Part shown: positions 33,301-41,781 of the stretch, piece by piece
Position numbering within the stretch: the first letter of the stretch is position 1
Layout: each line of letters opens with the position of its first letter
NCBI GenBank assembly: GCA_017938145.1
Contig: JAGBCB010000020.1
Location: 1 to 41,822, forward strand
Origin: Lachnospiraceae bacterium
GTDB lineage: Bacteria; Bacillota; Clostridia; Lachnospirales; Lachnospiraceae
Reading direction: 5' to 3'
DNA: 41,822 nucleotides
Position numbers and translations under genes: made by a program
Notes under the pieces: model-generated
Seen by the model: only the letters and a program-made list of their open reading frames with translations
Database searches by the model: none
What the model was told of the DNA's origin: nothing

Positions 33301-33332
33301 AAATTATATTAACACCAAAGAGAGGTATTATT

Positions 33333-34460
33333 ATGCAACTCCCTTACTCTGAAACGCTGGACATCCAGTACTTGGGCAAGTTTTTTGAAAATACAAGTGA
33401 ATGTTACAAACTTTTCTGGTTCAAGGCAATTATGACAAAGTTGGACGAGGGAAAGACGGAACTCACTTTTGAAGAACTTGTAGATGAAATGATTGCTGAT
33501 GCCTGGTATATGGTGTCAGAATATCATTTGAATCTAGGACCACGAGATAATCTGGAGCGCTTGGTGCACTATATGCATGAGATTACGGGAATGAAATCGG
33601 CAGAGGATAAGCAGACTATCCTCAAATACCTTAGAGAATGCAACGATAGAGAGATTATACGCTATAAAAAGATATTGATTGATAACGTTCCATACCGATT
33701 ACAGGCTCCACTTATGACAGAATTACGTAGTTCAGAATTGGATGGAAATGTAATATTACGAATTGAGAGGATAAATCGGCAGACACATTTGCTGTATTAT
33801 TTTGGAGTATATGATGGACTTGGCACTATGATACGATTGCAGGAAGATTGGGTGCGGTATTTGCAGAAAAATCGAGCTGTGATTCTAGGTTGGTTACAGT
33901 ACCATATGATTCGATATTTACAGAGAAGAAATCCGAGTGTGCCGGGCATTGCTGATAAATTGTATCCGCCGCAAGAACGTAACTTAAAACGAGTAATACA
34001 GTATTGGAAATTAATTGCGGAATTGCAGCCTGTAAAAGAGATTTATGGAAATAATATAATTACGCCACAGCAAATGTCAATTGACCATTTTGTGCCGTGG
34101 TCTTATGTGGCTCATGATGAATTCTGGAATCTGCATCCAACTACAAAAAGCATAAACAGTAGCAAGAGTAATCATTTGGCAGATTGGGAGACATACTTTA
34201 CAGGATTGGCAAATTTGCAATACGAATCGTATCAAATGATGTGGCAGTATGAAGCGGTGCGAAAAGAATTTGATACGTGTGCGCGTGAGCATCTGAACAA
34301 TGAAGAAATTGAGTATCGTCTATATCGTCAGGAAGGACTAGAACGGGAACCGTTTGCAAATATGTTAGCAGACATTATTCGTCCTGTGTATAATGCGGCA
34401 CAGAACAGTGGATTTGGAAGGTGGATATATCAAAGTGAACAGCACAATCAATTATTATAA
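33333..34460 (+). CDS. HNH endonuclease domain protein
   Basis: A 375-residue protein. A helical N-terminal region of about 240 residues has no recognised domain. The HNH block follows: MSIDHFVPWSYVAHDEFWNL (D251, H252; W256 in the VPWS turn), then HPTTKSINSSKSNHLADW with N275, K278 and N280. This D-H...N...N/K arrangement is a metal-dependent beta-beta-alpha nuclease core. GAGAGG precedes the ATG. It overlaps the methyltransferase gene by 26 bp, indicating a joint function. AT-rich composition and position next to tRNA-Ser suggest horizontal origin. Confidence 0.82.
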   Translation: MQLPYSETLDIQYLGKFFENTSECYKLFWFKAIMTKLDEGKTELTFEELVDEMIADAWYMVSEYHLNLGPRDNLERLVHYMHEITGMKSAEDKQTILKYLRECNDREIIRYKKILIDNVPYRLQAPLMTELRSSELDGNVILRIERINRQTHLLYYFGVYDGLGTMIRLQEDWVRYLQKNRAVILGWLQYHMIRYLQRRNPSVPGIADKLYPPQERNLKRVIQYWKLIAELQPVKEIYGNNIITPQQMSIDHFVPWSYVAHDEFWNLHPTTKSINSSKSNHLADWETYFTGLANLQYESYQMMWQYEAVRKEFDTCAREHLNNEEIEYRLYRQEGLEREPFANMLADIIRPVYNAAQNSGFGRWIYQSEQHNQLL

Positions 34461-35016
34461 TAATAACGCTAAAGAATTCTGCAAAGGCACGTTGCAGGCA
34501 GATATGAGCCGGTGTCGTAACATGTTTTTGAAGTACATGGTGCCTAATGGACATATTTTAGATGCAGGTTGTGGCAGTGGCCGTGACAGCAAGGAATTTA
34601 AAGAACTGGGCTATGAAGTGACTGCTTTTGATGCATCTGAGGAAATTTGTCGTTTTGCTGCAGAGTATCTGGGACAGGAGGTGCAGTGCCGCAGATTTGA
34701 GGATGTGATAGAAGAAAACTGCTATGATGGTATTTGGGCTAGTGCTTCGCTTCTTCATGTGGCAAAAAAAGACTTGCCGGAGGTTTTGGCACGACTGAAA
34801 CGTGCCTTGAAAGAAGATGGAATTTTGTACGCATCCTTTAAGTATGGAGAAAACGAGAAGATGCGTGGCGAGCGTAGTTTCAGCGATTTTACTGAGGAGC
34901 AGGCAAAACAATTGTTTTTCGAGAACGGTTTCGAAGTATTGGAATTTGCTCTGACCGGAGATGTAAGAGAAGGCAGAGCAGATGAGATGTGGTGTAATGT
35001 AGTAGGGAGGAAATAA
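34435..35016 (+). CDS. Class I SAM-dependent methyltransferase
   Basis: A 193-residue Rossmann methyltransferase. Motif I is LDAGCGSGRD (42-51), followed by the acidic end of beta2 (AFDAS) and WASASLLHV at the motif IV position. The fold resembles TehB/UbiE-like small-molecule enzymes. It lacks the DPPY/NPPY tetrad of adenine-N6 DNA methyltransferases and a cytosine-C5 PC motif, so it is not a standard modification enzyme. GTG at 34435, with GAAGGTGG upstream, is preferred to the earlier ATG at 34393. It is coupled to the HNH gene. Confidence 0.8.
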   Translation: MNSTINYYNNNAKEFCKGTLQADMSRCRNMFLKYMVPNGHILDAGCGSGRDSKEFKELGYEVTAFDASEEICRFAAEYLGQEVQCRRFEDVIEENCYDGIWASASLLHVAKKDLPEVLARLKRALKEDGILYASFKYGENEKMRGERSFSDFTEEQAKQLFFENGFEVLEFALTGDVREGRADEMWCNVVGRK

Positions 35017-35026
35017 GGTGATTTGT

Positions 35027-35833
35027 ATGGAAAAGGGAAAAGTGAAGGATTTCTTTTGCGCTACAAAAGATGAAATTGTTGATATGACACTGGAAAGTGA
35101 TATGTTGCCGACAGTTATAGCGGATATTGCGGAAACTGTAGTCTCAGAAGGTACTGCAACTATACTGGGAGGAGTTGTAGGTGCAATTGCACCAGGAGTC
35201 AACGGTGCTATGTTGGGATATAGACAGAGGCAATTTGAAAGAAATGTTATGCAGGCAATTACTATTATGGCTCGAAGAATAGAGACAATAGATGCTTTAG
35301 TAGAAAACTTAAGTGATGAAATTTTGGAAAAATTCAGAGGAATATACGTAGAGTGGATGTTGGATAATTTGGATATGGAAAAACAAAAAGAAAAAGTTCC
35401 ATATCATGTTAATGGATTTATTAATTTAATGAGCGATGATGTCAATGATAATTTAATGCGTATGTTTTTTGAAACAATGAATGAGTTAACAGAGTTGGAC
35501 ATAGAAGTTTTGAAAATGTATGATTGGAAAAGTGATGATAATATTTATACATTAGCAGAGAAATATAATTTGGAGTATGAACAAATCGATGTAATAAAAG
35601 AAAAGCTGGCTAGACTAGGATTGTTGAAATGTAAAAATGATGAGCAACGAGATGAAAACCTAGATGGCATAGTTGATTATTTAACTAAATTAGAGAAAGA
35701 CAGTAAGAGTAGAAATCCTAGAGGCGTTAAATTGCCAAGAATTAAGAAGCCTAGTCGTTCACACTTATATTCTATTACTAGATTAGGAACTCACTATTTA
35801 AATTTAATTTCAGAAGAAAAAGTGCAGGAATAA
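35027..35833 (+). CDS. Unrecognised protein: Gly-rich hydrophobic segment plus C-terminal winged helix
   Basis: A 268-residue protein, family not recognised. Residues about 25-65 contain a glycine-rich hydrophobic stretch (GTATILGGVVGAIAPGVNGA) that could insert in membrane. A long helical region (about 70-160) follows. The C-terminal part looks like a winged helix: LTELDIEVLKMYDW, then TLAEKYNLEYEQIDVIKEKL (HTH), and SITRLGTHYLNLI as the wing end. ATG 35027 has AAGGTGAT spaced correctly; a GTG at 35018 is an alternative. It is cotranscribed with the methyltransferase (10-bp gap). Confidence 0.6.
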   Translation: MEKGKVKDFFCATKDEIVDMTLESDMLPTVIADIAETVVSEGTATILGGVVGAIAPGVNGAMLGYRQRQFERNVMQAITIMARRIETIDALVENLSDEILEKFRGIYVEWMLDNLDMEKQKEKVPYHVNGFINLMSDDVNDNLMRMFFETMNELTELDIEVLKMYDWKSDDNIYTLAEKYNLEYEQIDVIKEKLARLGLLKCKNDEQRDENLDGIVDYLTKLEKDSKSRNPRGVKLPRIKKPSRSHLYSITRLGTHYLNLISEEKVQE

Positions 35834-35917
35834 TAAGCAATAATATCAAGTTAGGAGAATGTAGTATTGTAAGTACGGATAAGGAAAGAACCTAACTAAC
35901 AGGAAGGAAGTGAAAAA

Positions 35918-37567
35918 ATGAACCCAACAAACAACTACAATAACTCCCAAGAATCCCAGCAAACCGAATGGAAGTGGTCTTGGCAGGATGAGTATTTAAA
36001 ATGGTTATGCGGCTATGCTAATACAGAAGGCGGCACCTTATACATTGGCGTAAATGATGATGGTTACGTGGTAGGTATCGAAGATTCCAAAAGAATGTTA
36101 GAAAGTATCCCGAATAAGATTAGCGACAAGCTCGGAATCATAGCCAGTATCAATATTCACAGAGCGAATGGTGCGGAAAACGTGCGTTATGATACTTCTG
36201 TGCCGGAAGATATTGCAAGCAAGCTGATTAATCAGTATGCCTGCGGAAGTATCAATACTGGAATGCTGGACAGTACGGATAGACGCTATAAATCTCTTGC
36301 GATTATTGAATGGGAGAATAAGATTTGGGAACTGGCAGATGGCACAAGAGAATATATTTCTATTGAAATTATTAAGTATCCGTTTGCTGTTTCGTGCGAG
36401 GGAAAATATTATAAACGTTCCGGTTCCACATTACATGAACTGAATGGATTCGAATTGCAGAACTTTTTATTAGAACGTGCCGGAAAGACATGGGATGCGG
36501 TTCCGATTCCAGAAGTGAAAGTAGAAGATTTGAGCAAGGATGCACTGGATGCATTCCGAAAGAAAGCTGTAAAAAGTAACAGAATGACAGACAGCGAAGT
36601 AAGTGTTTCTGATGAATTGCTGCTTAGAAATCTGAAACTGTTTGACGGTGAGTATTTAACCAGAGCTGCCATTTTGCTGTTCCATCCAACACCGGAATAT
36701 TTTGTCACCGGTTCCTATATTAAAATTGGATACTTTTCGCTGGTGGGAGCATTTGGTGAGGATGCAGAACCGATAGAAGATTTGCAGTATCAGGACGTTG
36801 TGGACGGACCATTGCTTATGCAGGTGGACAAGGCAATCGACCTGATATTTACCAAGTATTTCAAAGCGTTGGTGGATTATGAGGGCATCCAGCGTACAGA
36901 AACCAATATGCTTACCAGAGGAATTGTTCGTGAACTTTTGCTCAATGCAATCAATCATAAGGATTATGCCACGGGTATTCTTATTCAGGTGTCAGTATAT
37001 GAAGACAAAATAGAGATATTCAATATGGGAACTTGGCCGCAGCGTGTGCCTAAGGATGAAAGGGTATACGATAAACACGAGTCTGTTCCAAATAATCCTA
37101 AAATTGCGGATGTTGCGTTCCGTTCCGGTGATGTGGAATCCTGGGGTAGAGGCTTTTTGAAGATTAAGGCAGAGTGCAAGAGTATAAATGCGCCACTTCC
37201 GGTTATCGATGCAGAAAATGGCGGTGTTTCCATTCGCGCAACAGGATGTGAAAAGTACATGTCAGTGCTGAGATACGGACAGTACGGACATGTGGGTGCT
37301 GATGGAGTTCGAAGAGATGCAGAAGACAATAATTCAATCATTTTTGATGAGCGAATCATGAGCGAAAAAATGAGCGAATTAAAGAAAGAACCAATTATTA
37401 AAATTGTTAATTATTTAAAAGAGAATGCTGAGATTACTACTGCAAAAGGTTCGGAAATCACGGGAAAATCAGAATCACATGTAAAAAGGTATTTTAAGGC
37501 TTTATGCGATTTAGGAATAATAAAGCGAACACGTAGTACTAAGGGAAATGTGTATGTTAAGGTTTGA
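35918..37567 (+). CDS. AlbA_2/Schlafen-like and HATPase domain regulator
   Basis: A 549-residue protein of the family often labelled ATP-dependent DNA helicase-related. An AlbA_2 (Schlafen-like) domain spans about 15-185: WCGYANTEGGTLYIGVND-like residues at 30-48, and YYKRSGSTLHEL at 164-175. A GHKL/HATPase_c_4 domain has N-box E339...N343 (RELLLNAINHKDY) and G-box ESWGRGF (407-413). A C-terminal winged helix (about 488-549) follows a MSEKMSE stretch. It likely acts as an ATP-responsive nucleic-acid-binding regulator; none of these is a helicase motif. AGGAAGGAAG precedes the ATG, and AGTTAGG/CCTAACT (35849/35891) forms an inverted repeat in the leader. Confidence 0.78.
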   Translation: MNPTNNYNNSQESQQTEWKWSWQDEYLKWLCGYANTEGGTLYIGVNDDGYVVGIEDSKRMLESIPNKISDKLGIIASINIHRANGAENVRYDTSVPEDIASKLINQYACGSINTGMLDSTDRRYKSLAIIEWENKIWELADGTREYISIEIIKYPFAVSCEGKYYKRSGSTLHELNGFELQNFLLERAGKTWDAVPIPEVKVEDLSKDALDAFRKKAVKSNRMTDSEVSVSDELLLRNLKLFDGEYLTRAAILLFHPTPEYFVTGSYIKIGYFSLVGAFGEDAEPIEDLQYQDVVDGPLLMQVDKAIDLIFTKYFKALVDYEGIQRTETNMLTRGIVRELLLNAINHKDYATGILIQVSVYEDKIEIFNMGTWPQRVPKDERVYDKHESVPNNPKIADVAFRSGDVESWGRGFLKIKAECKSINAPLPVIDAENGGVSIRATGCEKYMSVLRYGQYGHVGADGVRRDAEDNNSIIFDERIMSEKMSELKKEPIIKIVNYLKENAEITTAKGSEITGKSESHVKRYFKALCDLGIIKRTRSTKGNVYVKV

Positions 37568-37597
37568 ATAATTCGCTCATTTTTGTGAGCGAATTAT
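37568..37597. terminator. Perfect 12-bp hairpin after the AlbA_2 gene
   Basis: ATAATTCGCTCA and TGAGCGAATTAT pair perfectly around TTTTTG, starting right after the stop. The right arm repeats the TGAGCGAAT boxes that occur inside the gene at 37348-37380, so it may be an operator as well as a terminator. There is no strong T tract after it. Confidence 0.55.
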
Positions 37598-37635
37598 GAG
37601 CGGATACGTAATAAGGTCAGAAGAGGACAAACTAT

Positions 37636-39369
37636 ATGAAATGGTATAATTTGTTTCGGCAACATATTTTGGACAGAGGAATAGAATATTACGAAGACGG
37701 ATATGTTACCGAATTTGCATATTCAGATAATAGGATAACTTCCTTGGTGGACGGAAGTGATACCTATGATGTGGAAATCGAGTTAGATGGCGAAGATGTG
37801 ATTGATATGCATTGTTCCTGTCCTCATGCAGCGGACGGACATAATTGCAAGCATATGGCAGCAGCTTTATTCAAGTTTGAAGAAATATTAGCTCATCAGG
37901 ATGCAGAAATGGATTATGATGCGGCTGAGGGGGACGAAGAACAAGAAGACATTACTCCGCTGGAAGCCTTATTGGAACTCACGAACAAAAGAAAGGCGGA
38001 AGCTGTTGAATTGGTGTCTCAAATTCCAGAGGATAAGGTCAGAGAACTGCTGGTTGGTTTTGTTCTTGCAGATGAGGGACTAAAAAATAAATTATCCCTG
38101 CAATATGCGTTTAAAATGAACAGTAAACTTATGCTTGACCTGCGGATGGAACTGGATCAGATTGAGCGGAATTATTGTAGCCGCGGTTTTGTGGACTGGT
38201 ATCATGCCTCTGATTTCACATCCGATTTGTCTGCTTTTTTGGATTCCAGAGTGCAGCTTTTGATTGAAAAGGATTGTCTGAAACAGGCCTTTGAATTAAC
38301 TAATCGTGTGTTTTTCTGTATTGGAAATGTGGATATGGATGATTCTGACGGAACCTCTTCAGGAGTACTAGATTGCTGCTATGAGTTTTGGAAACAAATT
38401 ATTGAAAAAGCGGATGAAAGCTTTAAGCAGGAACTGAAGGTATGGTTTGAAGCTCATCGGACAGGCTATGTTCTGGATTTTATGGATGAATACATAGAGG
38501 AAATTTTATTTGAGGAGTTCGCAACCGAGGAAGATATCATAGAAGAAATTCAAAAACTGGATGCAATTATCGATAAGTGTAAAGGTACGGATTGTGGCAG
38601 ACTCTATTCTGTGCATTACGGATCTGAAAATCCGGTATTAAAAAGAATAGAATACATGAAGAAAAAGGGATGTTCTGAAGATGAAATCCGGGCATACAAA
38701 AAGAAAAATCGTCGCTTCTATGTGATTCGTGAATCTGAAATTGCAGATGCAATGGCTGCGGGCGATTATGAAACGGCTATTAATATTTTACTGGAAAGTA
38801 AGACATTGGATTTAGGTAATCAGGAGCAGATTAAAAAGTATAGTGAGAAATTGATTGATATTTACAAAGAGACAGGCGATATAGAAGCATTCTGCAAGGA
38901 ATCCATATATTTTCTGGAAACATTCTGGCAGTTTGATTTGAAATATGTAACTGCATTGAAGTCCTGTATTCCAGAGAAAGAGCAATGGGAGCGTATTGTA
39001 GATGGAATAATTGCGAAAAATAAGCATGTCGAATTTGTTTGCCGATTGTTAAATAAAGAGAAACGCTATGAGCAGTTGATGACTAAAATTGAAAATAACT
39101 TTGATGGAGTCAGATTATTGGATGAGCATGAAAAGGTACTTCGTAAGCAAATGCCGGACAGAGTGATAAAGGTTTATTCAGACTATTTGGTGAAGGCAGC
39201 AGATGTGGCAAATGATCGCAATAAATATAAGAGTCTCATGATATATCTGAAAAAGATTTCTGCATGTGCGGGTGGAAAAGAAATTGCGAAAGAAATTGCA
39301 GATACCTGGCGGCAGGTATATAAGCGTAGAAGTGCCATGATGGATGAAATGCGTAAAATGGGCTTCTAG
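37636..39369 (+). CDS. SWIM zinc-finger protein
   Basis: A 577-residue protein with an N-terminal SWIM motif, C60-x-C62...C71-x-H73 (MHCSCPHAADGHNCKHMAAA), a zinc-binding module for nucleic acid or protein contact. The remaining 480 residues are helical with a TPR-like character (AIADAMAAGDYETAINILLE-type segments), and no helicase domain is fused, although SWIM domains often accompany Snf2 helicases. AGAGGA is upstream. No partner helicase is visible nearby. Function unassigned. Confidence 0.75.
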   Translation: MKWYNLFRQHILDRGIEYYEDGYVTEFAYSDNRITSLVDGSDTYDVEIELDGEDVIDMHCSCPHAADGHNCKHMAAALFKFEEILAHQDAEMDYDAAEGDEEQEDITPLEALLELTNKRKAEAVELVSQIPEDKVRELLVGFVLADEGLKNKLSLQYAFKMNSKLMLDLRMELDQIERNYCSRGFVDWYHASDFTSDLSAFLDSRVQLLIEKDCLKQAFELTNRVFFCIGNVDMDDSDGTSSGVLDCCYEFWKQIIEKADESFKQELKVWFEAHRTGYVLDFMDEYIEEILFEEFATEEDIIEEIQKLDAIIDKCKGTDCGRLYSVHYGSENPVLKRIEYMKKKGCSEDEIRAYKKKNRRFYVIRESEIADAMAAGDYETAINILLESKTLDLGNQEQIKKYSEKLIDIYKETGDIEAFCKESIYFLETFWQFDLKYVTALKSCIPEKEQWERIVDGIIAKNKHVEFVCRLLNKEKRYEQLMTKIENNFDGVRLLDEHEKVLRKQMPDRVIKVYSDYLVKAADVANDRNKYKSLMIYLKKISACAGGKEIAKEIADTWRQVYKRRSAMMDEMRKMGF

Positions 39370-39485
39370 AATGATTGGAGATACTTATGAAAAATGATTG
39401 ACGGTGTTATTAAAAATGAATAAAAATAATATATGGTATTATCTATACCAAAACAGGAAGAATAATACTATGATATATAAACAAC

Positions 39486-39517
39486 TTGATTTATTATGAT
39501 ATTTATGATATCATAAA
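39486..39517 (+). promoter_or_regulatory. Promoter and overlapping operator of the XRE-ImmA-PIN operon
   Basis: TTGATT (39486-39491), a 17-bp spacer and TATCAT (39509-39514). The -10 lies within a perfect 16-bp palindrome, TTTATGATATCATAAA (39502-39517), preceded by a further half-site TTATGAT at 39494-39500. This fits autorepression by the first gene's product. Confidence 0.7.
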
Positions 39518-39552
39518 GGCGCGGCTGTTTACTTTTGAAAGGGGATATTATC

Positions 39553-39900
39553 ATGAAACGCTTATCGCAGGAGAAAATGATAGAAATTGTAAAGCAATTG
39601 AGAAAATCAAAAGGATTAACACAAGAACAACTGAGCGACGAAACAGGTATCAACCGGCAGATGATAGGAAGATTAGAAAAAAAGGAATATATGCCATCAA
39701 TTTCTCAGTTGGAAAAATTGGCTGAAGTTTTGGGCTTTAGTATTCCTGATTTATATGTAGAAAATGAACCGATGATTTATACTGCTTATCGTAGTTCCAG
39801 TATGTCAGAAGAAGAACGCAAAGGTGTGAAGCACATGTTTGAAATGATGATGGTTTCCAAGCAGCAACTTCTTTTGAGAAAGGCGATGTTGAATGAGTAA
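39553..39900 (+). CDS. XRE-family HTH regulator, antitoxin-like
   Basis: A 115-residue protein. The HTH spans about 8-62: IVKQLRKSKGLTQEQLSDET, then GINRQMIGRLEKKEYMPSIS (recognition helix), closing LEKLAEVLGFSIPDL. The C-terminal 45 residues form a helical tail that probably contacts the protease partner. ATG 39553 has GAAAGGGGA upstream. It overlaps the ImmA gene by 8 bp. Its operator is predicted at its own promoter. Confidence 0.88.
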   Translation: MKRLSQEKMIEIVKQLRKSKGLTQEQLSDETGINRQMIGRLEKKEYMPSISQLEKLAEVLGFSIPDLYVENEPMIYTAYRSSSMSEEERKGVKHMFEMMMVSKQQLLLRKAMLNE

Positions 39901-40765
39901 GTGCGGTGGCATTGTATTAGATGAAAAGCAAATATATGAAGTGAAAAAATTAGTTTCTGAAACCAGACGATTTTTTGGTGTTCAGACAAATGTTCCGATA
40001 GGGAATGATATTCGACTTCTTTTGGAAAAAAAGGATATTTTGTTATGTGAGTATCCGTTTCCGGATACCAATGGAACTCATACGTATGGGAATATCACTT
40101 GGTTCAAAAATGGTGAAGAGACGATTACGTTTATCGGTTTGAATACATCCAGTTATTATGATGAACAAATTTTTGCTATAGCGCATGAGATATATCATTA
40201 TACGACAAAGTCCGGAAAAGCATATACTCCGGATACGGATGATGAAGATAAGCTTATAGAGAAATGTGCAGACAGATTTGCTGCGGAATTGTTGCTGCCG
40301 GAAGAGGCATTAAGGGATGCTGTAATAGAGACATTTGGTGTTTCTAATATGTTTGATATTTCTGATAACAGAGTACTTCGTTTCATTGCACGAATGCAAT
40401 GTGATTGGTGGCTGCCATTCCAAGCGATTATCAACAGATTATTTGAAGAGGGATTTATAACTGAAAGTCAATATGATAAGTTGTATGAAACAGACTGTCG
40501 CACTGAAGACGGAATGTACAGAAGACTTTTAAAGAGTATCGACTCGGAAATATCAGAGCTTTTAAATAAACGGACAAAAACTATAGGGGTATCGAATAGC
40601 GTTGTAGAAACAATTATTAACAATTACGAAGATGGTTTCATTGATGATGATGAATTTGTTCGTACATTGGCTATGTTTAACAAAAGACCAGAGGATTTTG
40701 GTTTTGATATGGAGGCAGAGTTGGATGACGATTTAATGGATTTCTTCGAAAGTGAGGATGACTAA
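39893..40765 (+). CDS. ImmA/IrrE-family metallopeptidase
   Basis: A 290-residue zinc peptidase (COG2856 type). The active site is HEIYH (H98, E99, H102), with the family's downstream ligand region EKCADRFAAELLLPEEAL (123-140). FIGLNTSSYYDEQIFAIAHE gives the preceding strand and helix. ImmA-type enzymes cleave partner XRE repressors, releasing their operons. A C-terminal extension (about 215-290) is very acidic. It overlaps the regulator by 8 bp and the next gene by 1 bp. Confidence 0.88.
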   Translation: MSKCGGIVLDEKQIYEVKKLVSETRRFFGVQTNVPIGNDIRLLLEKKDILLCEYPFPDTNGTHTYGNITWFKNGEETITFIGLNTSSYYDEQIFAIAHEIYHYTTKSGKAYTPDTDDEDKLIEKCADRFAAELLLPEEALRDAVIETFGVSNMFDISDNRVLRFIARMQCDWWLPFQAIINRLFEEGFITESQYDKLYETDCRTEDGMYRRLLKSIDSEISELLNKRTKTIGVSNSVVETIINNYEDGFIDDDEFVRTLAMFNKRPEDFGFDMEAELDDDLMDFFESEDD

Positions 40766-41466
40766 TGAGGGTAGATACAAAAGCGGTCAATCCGGCTTTT
40801 CAGAGTATCATACAAAATCCAGGTCAGAAGGTATTTTTGGATGCCAACTTCTTTATTCCGCCAGACAGGAGTGAAGTTACAAAGGTAAGGGCTTATTCAT
40901 TTGCAGACTTTAAGGAATGTTGGCTTATTCCGCTGTTAAGTGAATTTGCCGGATTGGTGATACATGAATCGGTGTATGACGAACTAGTTGCTGATAGTGT
41001 AAAGAACTATGCAGATGAACAGAAAAATAGCAATCCGTCTAAACTGAAGGTTCATTACGATTCTGAGCTGAATAGCGCAGAAGATGCATTGCGCAATACG
41101 TATATGAATAGGATTGCTGTTCATTCACAATATAATCCCGCAATAGATAATGCAAAAGATAGAGGCGAAGTAAGATCTTTATCGTTCATGGCAGTGAAAC
41201 AGTTCCTGTTTTTTGCAGCTAACGATTCATTGCCGGTAAGGCTGATTAAAGATGCAGCCAAGTTGAAAACGGGATTAGATAATATGCAGATTGTCCAGAT
41301 GTACGAACTGATATATTATTTGTACAAAACGGACAGATACGATAAAAAAGCGTTAAGAACATTATACAAATACCAGTATTATTTGACACCAGGGGATAAG
41401 CGAGTGAACCCGGATTGGGGAAGTTTCGTAGAGCAGATGGATGCTCTTTATAATGGAATGATGTAA
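40765..41466 (+). CDS. PIN-like domain protein, putative ribonuclease
   Basis: A 233-residue protein with PIN-like acidic landmarks: D26 after a strand (KVFLDANFF), E68 in LVIHESVYDEL, D132/E135 in AKDRGEVRSLSFM and D154 in FFAANDS. This is the D...E...D...D order of metal-dependent RNases. The C-terminal region is helical and Tyr-rich. The start overlaps the protease stop (TAATG), so the three proteins are made together. As the third gene of an XRE-ImmA operon it is the likely effector (inference). Confidence 0.68.
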   Translation: MRVDTKAVNPAFQSIIQNPGQKVFLDANFFIPPDRSEVTKVRAYSFADFKECWLIPLLSEFAGLVIHESVYDELVADSVKNYADEQKNSNPSKLKVHYDSELNSAEDALRNTYMNRIAVHSQYNPAIDNAKDRGEVRSLSFMAVKQFLFFAANDSLPVRLIKDAAKLKTGLDNMQIVQMYELIYYLYKTDRYDKKALRTLYKYQYYLTPGDKRVNPDWGSFVEQMDALYNGMM

Positions 41467-41474
41467 TTATGTGT

Positions 41475-41502
41475 AAGGACTGTGCAGAGATGCATGGTCC
41501 TT
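41475..41502 (+). terminator. Hairpin terminator after the PIN gene
   Basis: AAGGACTGTGCA pairs with TGCATGGTCCTT (two G-U) around loop GAGA. The T tract is weak. A second small hairpin (CTTCAC/GTGAAG) follows near 41511-41531. Confidence 0.65.
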
Positions 41503-41624
41503 GTTTAGCTTCTTCACTTCACAATGTGAAGATTTTCGTAAAACGTTACAGAAAAAAATGTCTATTGGTGGTATTATAGATGCTATGCATATATAAAGGA
41601 TATGTGAGAGGAAAGGAAAGAAAT

Positions 41625-41663
41625 ATGGTAGCAAATTATTATGTTAAGTGTGATGTATGGTAA
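41625..41663 (+). CDS. 12-residue putative leader peptide
   Basis: A short ORF encoding MVANYYVKCDVW with ribosome site AGGAAAGGA just upstream. It ends at the base of the first of several hairpins and lies 118 bp before the next gene. Gap 41467-41781 holds no larger gene. The arrangement resembles translation-coupled attenuators of resistance or element genes; the peptide itself is not recognised. Confidence 0.5.
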   Translation: MVANYYVKCDVW

Positions 41664-41765
41664 GCGCCTAATATAAGGGCAGCTGGCGCATGCCACTTTT
41701 ATCTGCCATAATAATAGTAAAGCATTTTTCTCTATTCCCGTTTCGAGAATGGAGCGTTTTACTAT
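41664..41765 (+). promoter_or_regulatory. Attenuator-like alternative hairpins
   Basis: GCGCC (41664-41668) can pair with GGCGC (41685-41689). GGCAG (41678-41682) can instead pair with CTGCC (41703-41707). A long two-part hairpin (outer ATAGTAAAGC/GCGTTTTACTAT, inner CTCTATTCCC/GAGAATGGAG) spans 41714-41765, and its inner stem is followed by CGTTTT. Confidence 0.55.
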
Positions 41766-41781
41766 ATCATGGAGGTGTTTT

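Noticed and set aside
33333-35016. HNH-methyltransferase pair as a classical restriction-modification system
   Set aside because: The methyltransferase lacks DPPY/NPPY and PC motifs and any target-recognition domain; it looks like a small-molecule or protein methyltransferase.
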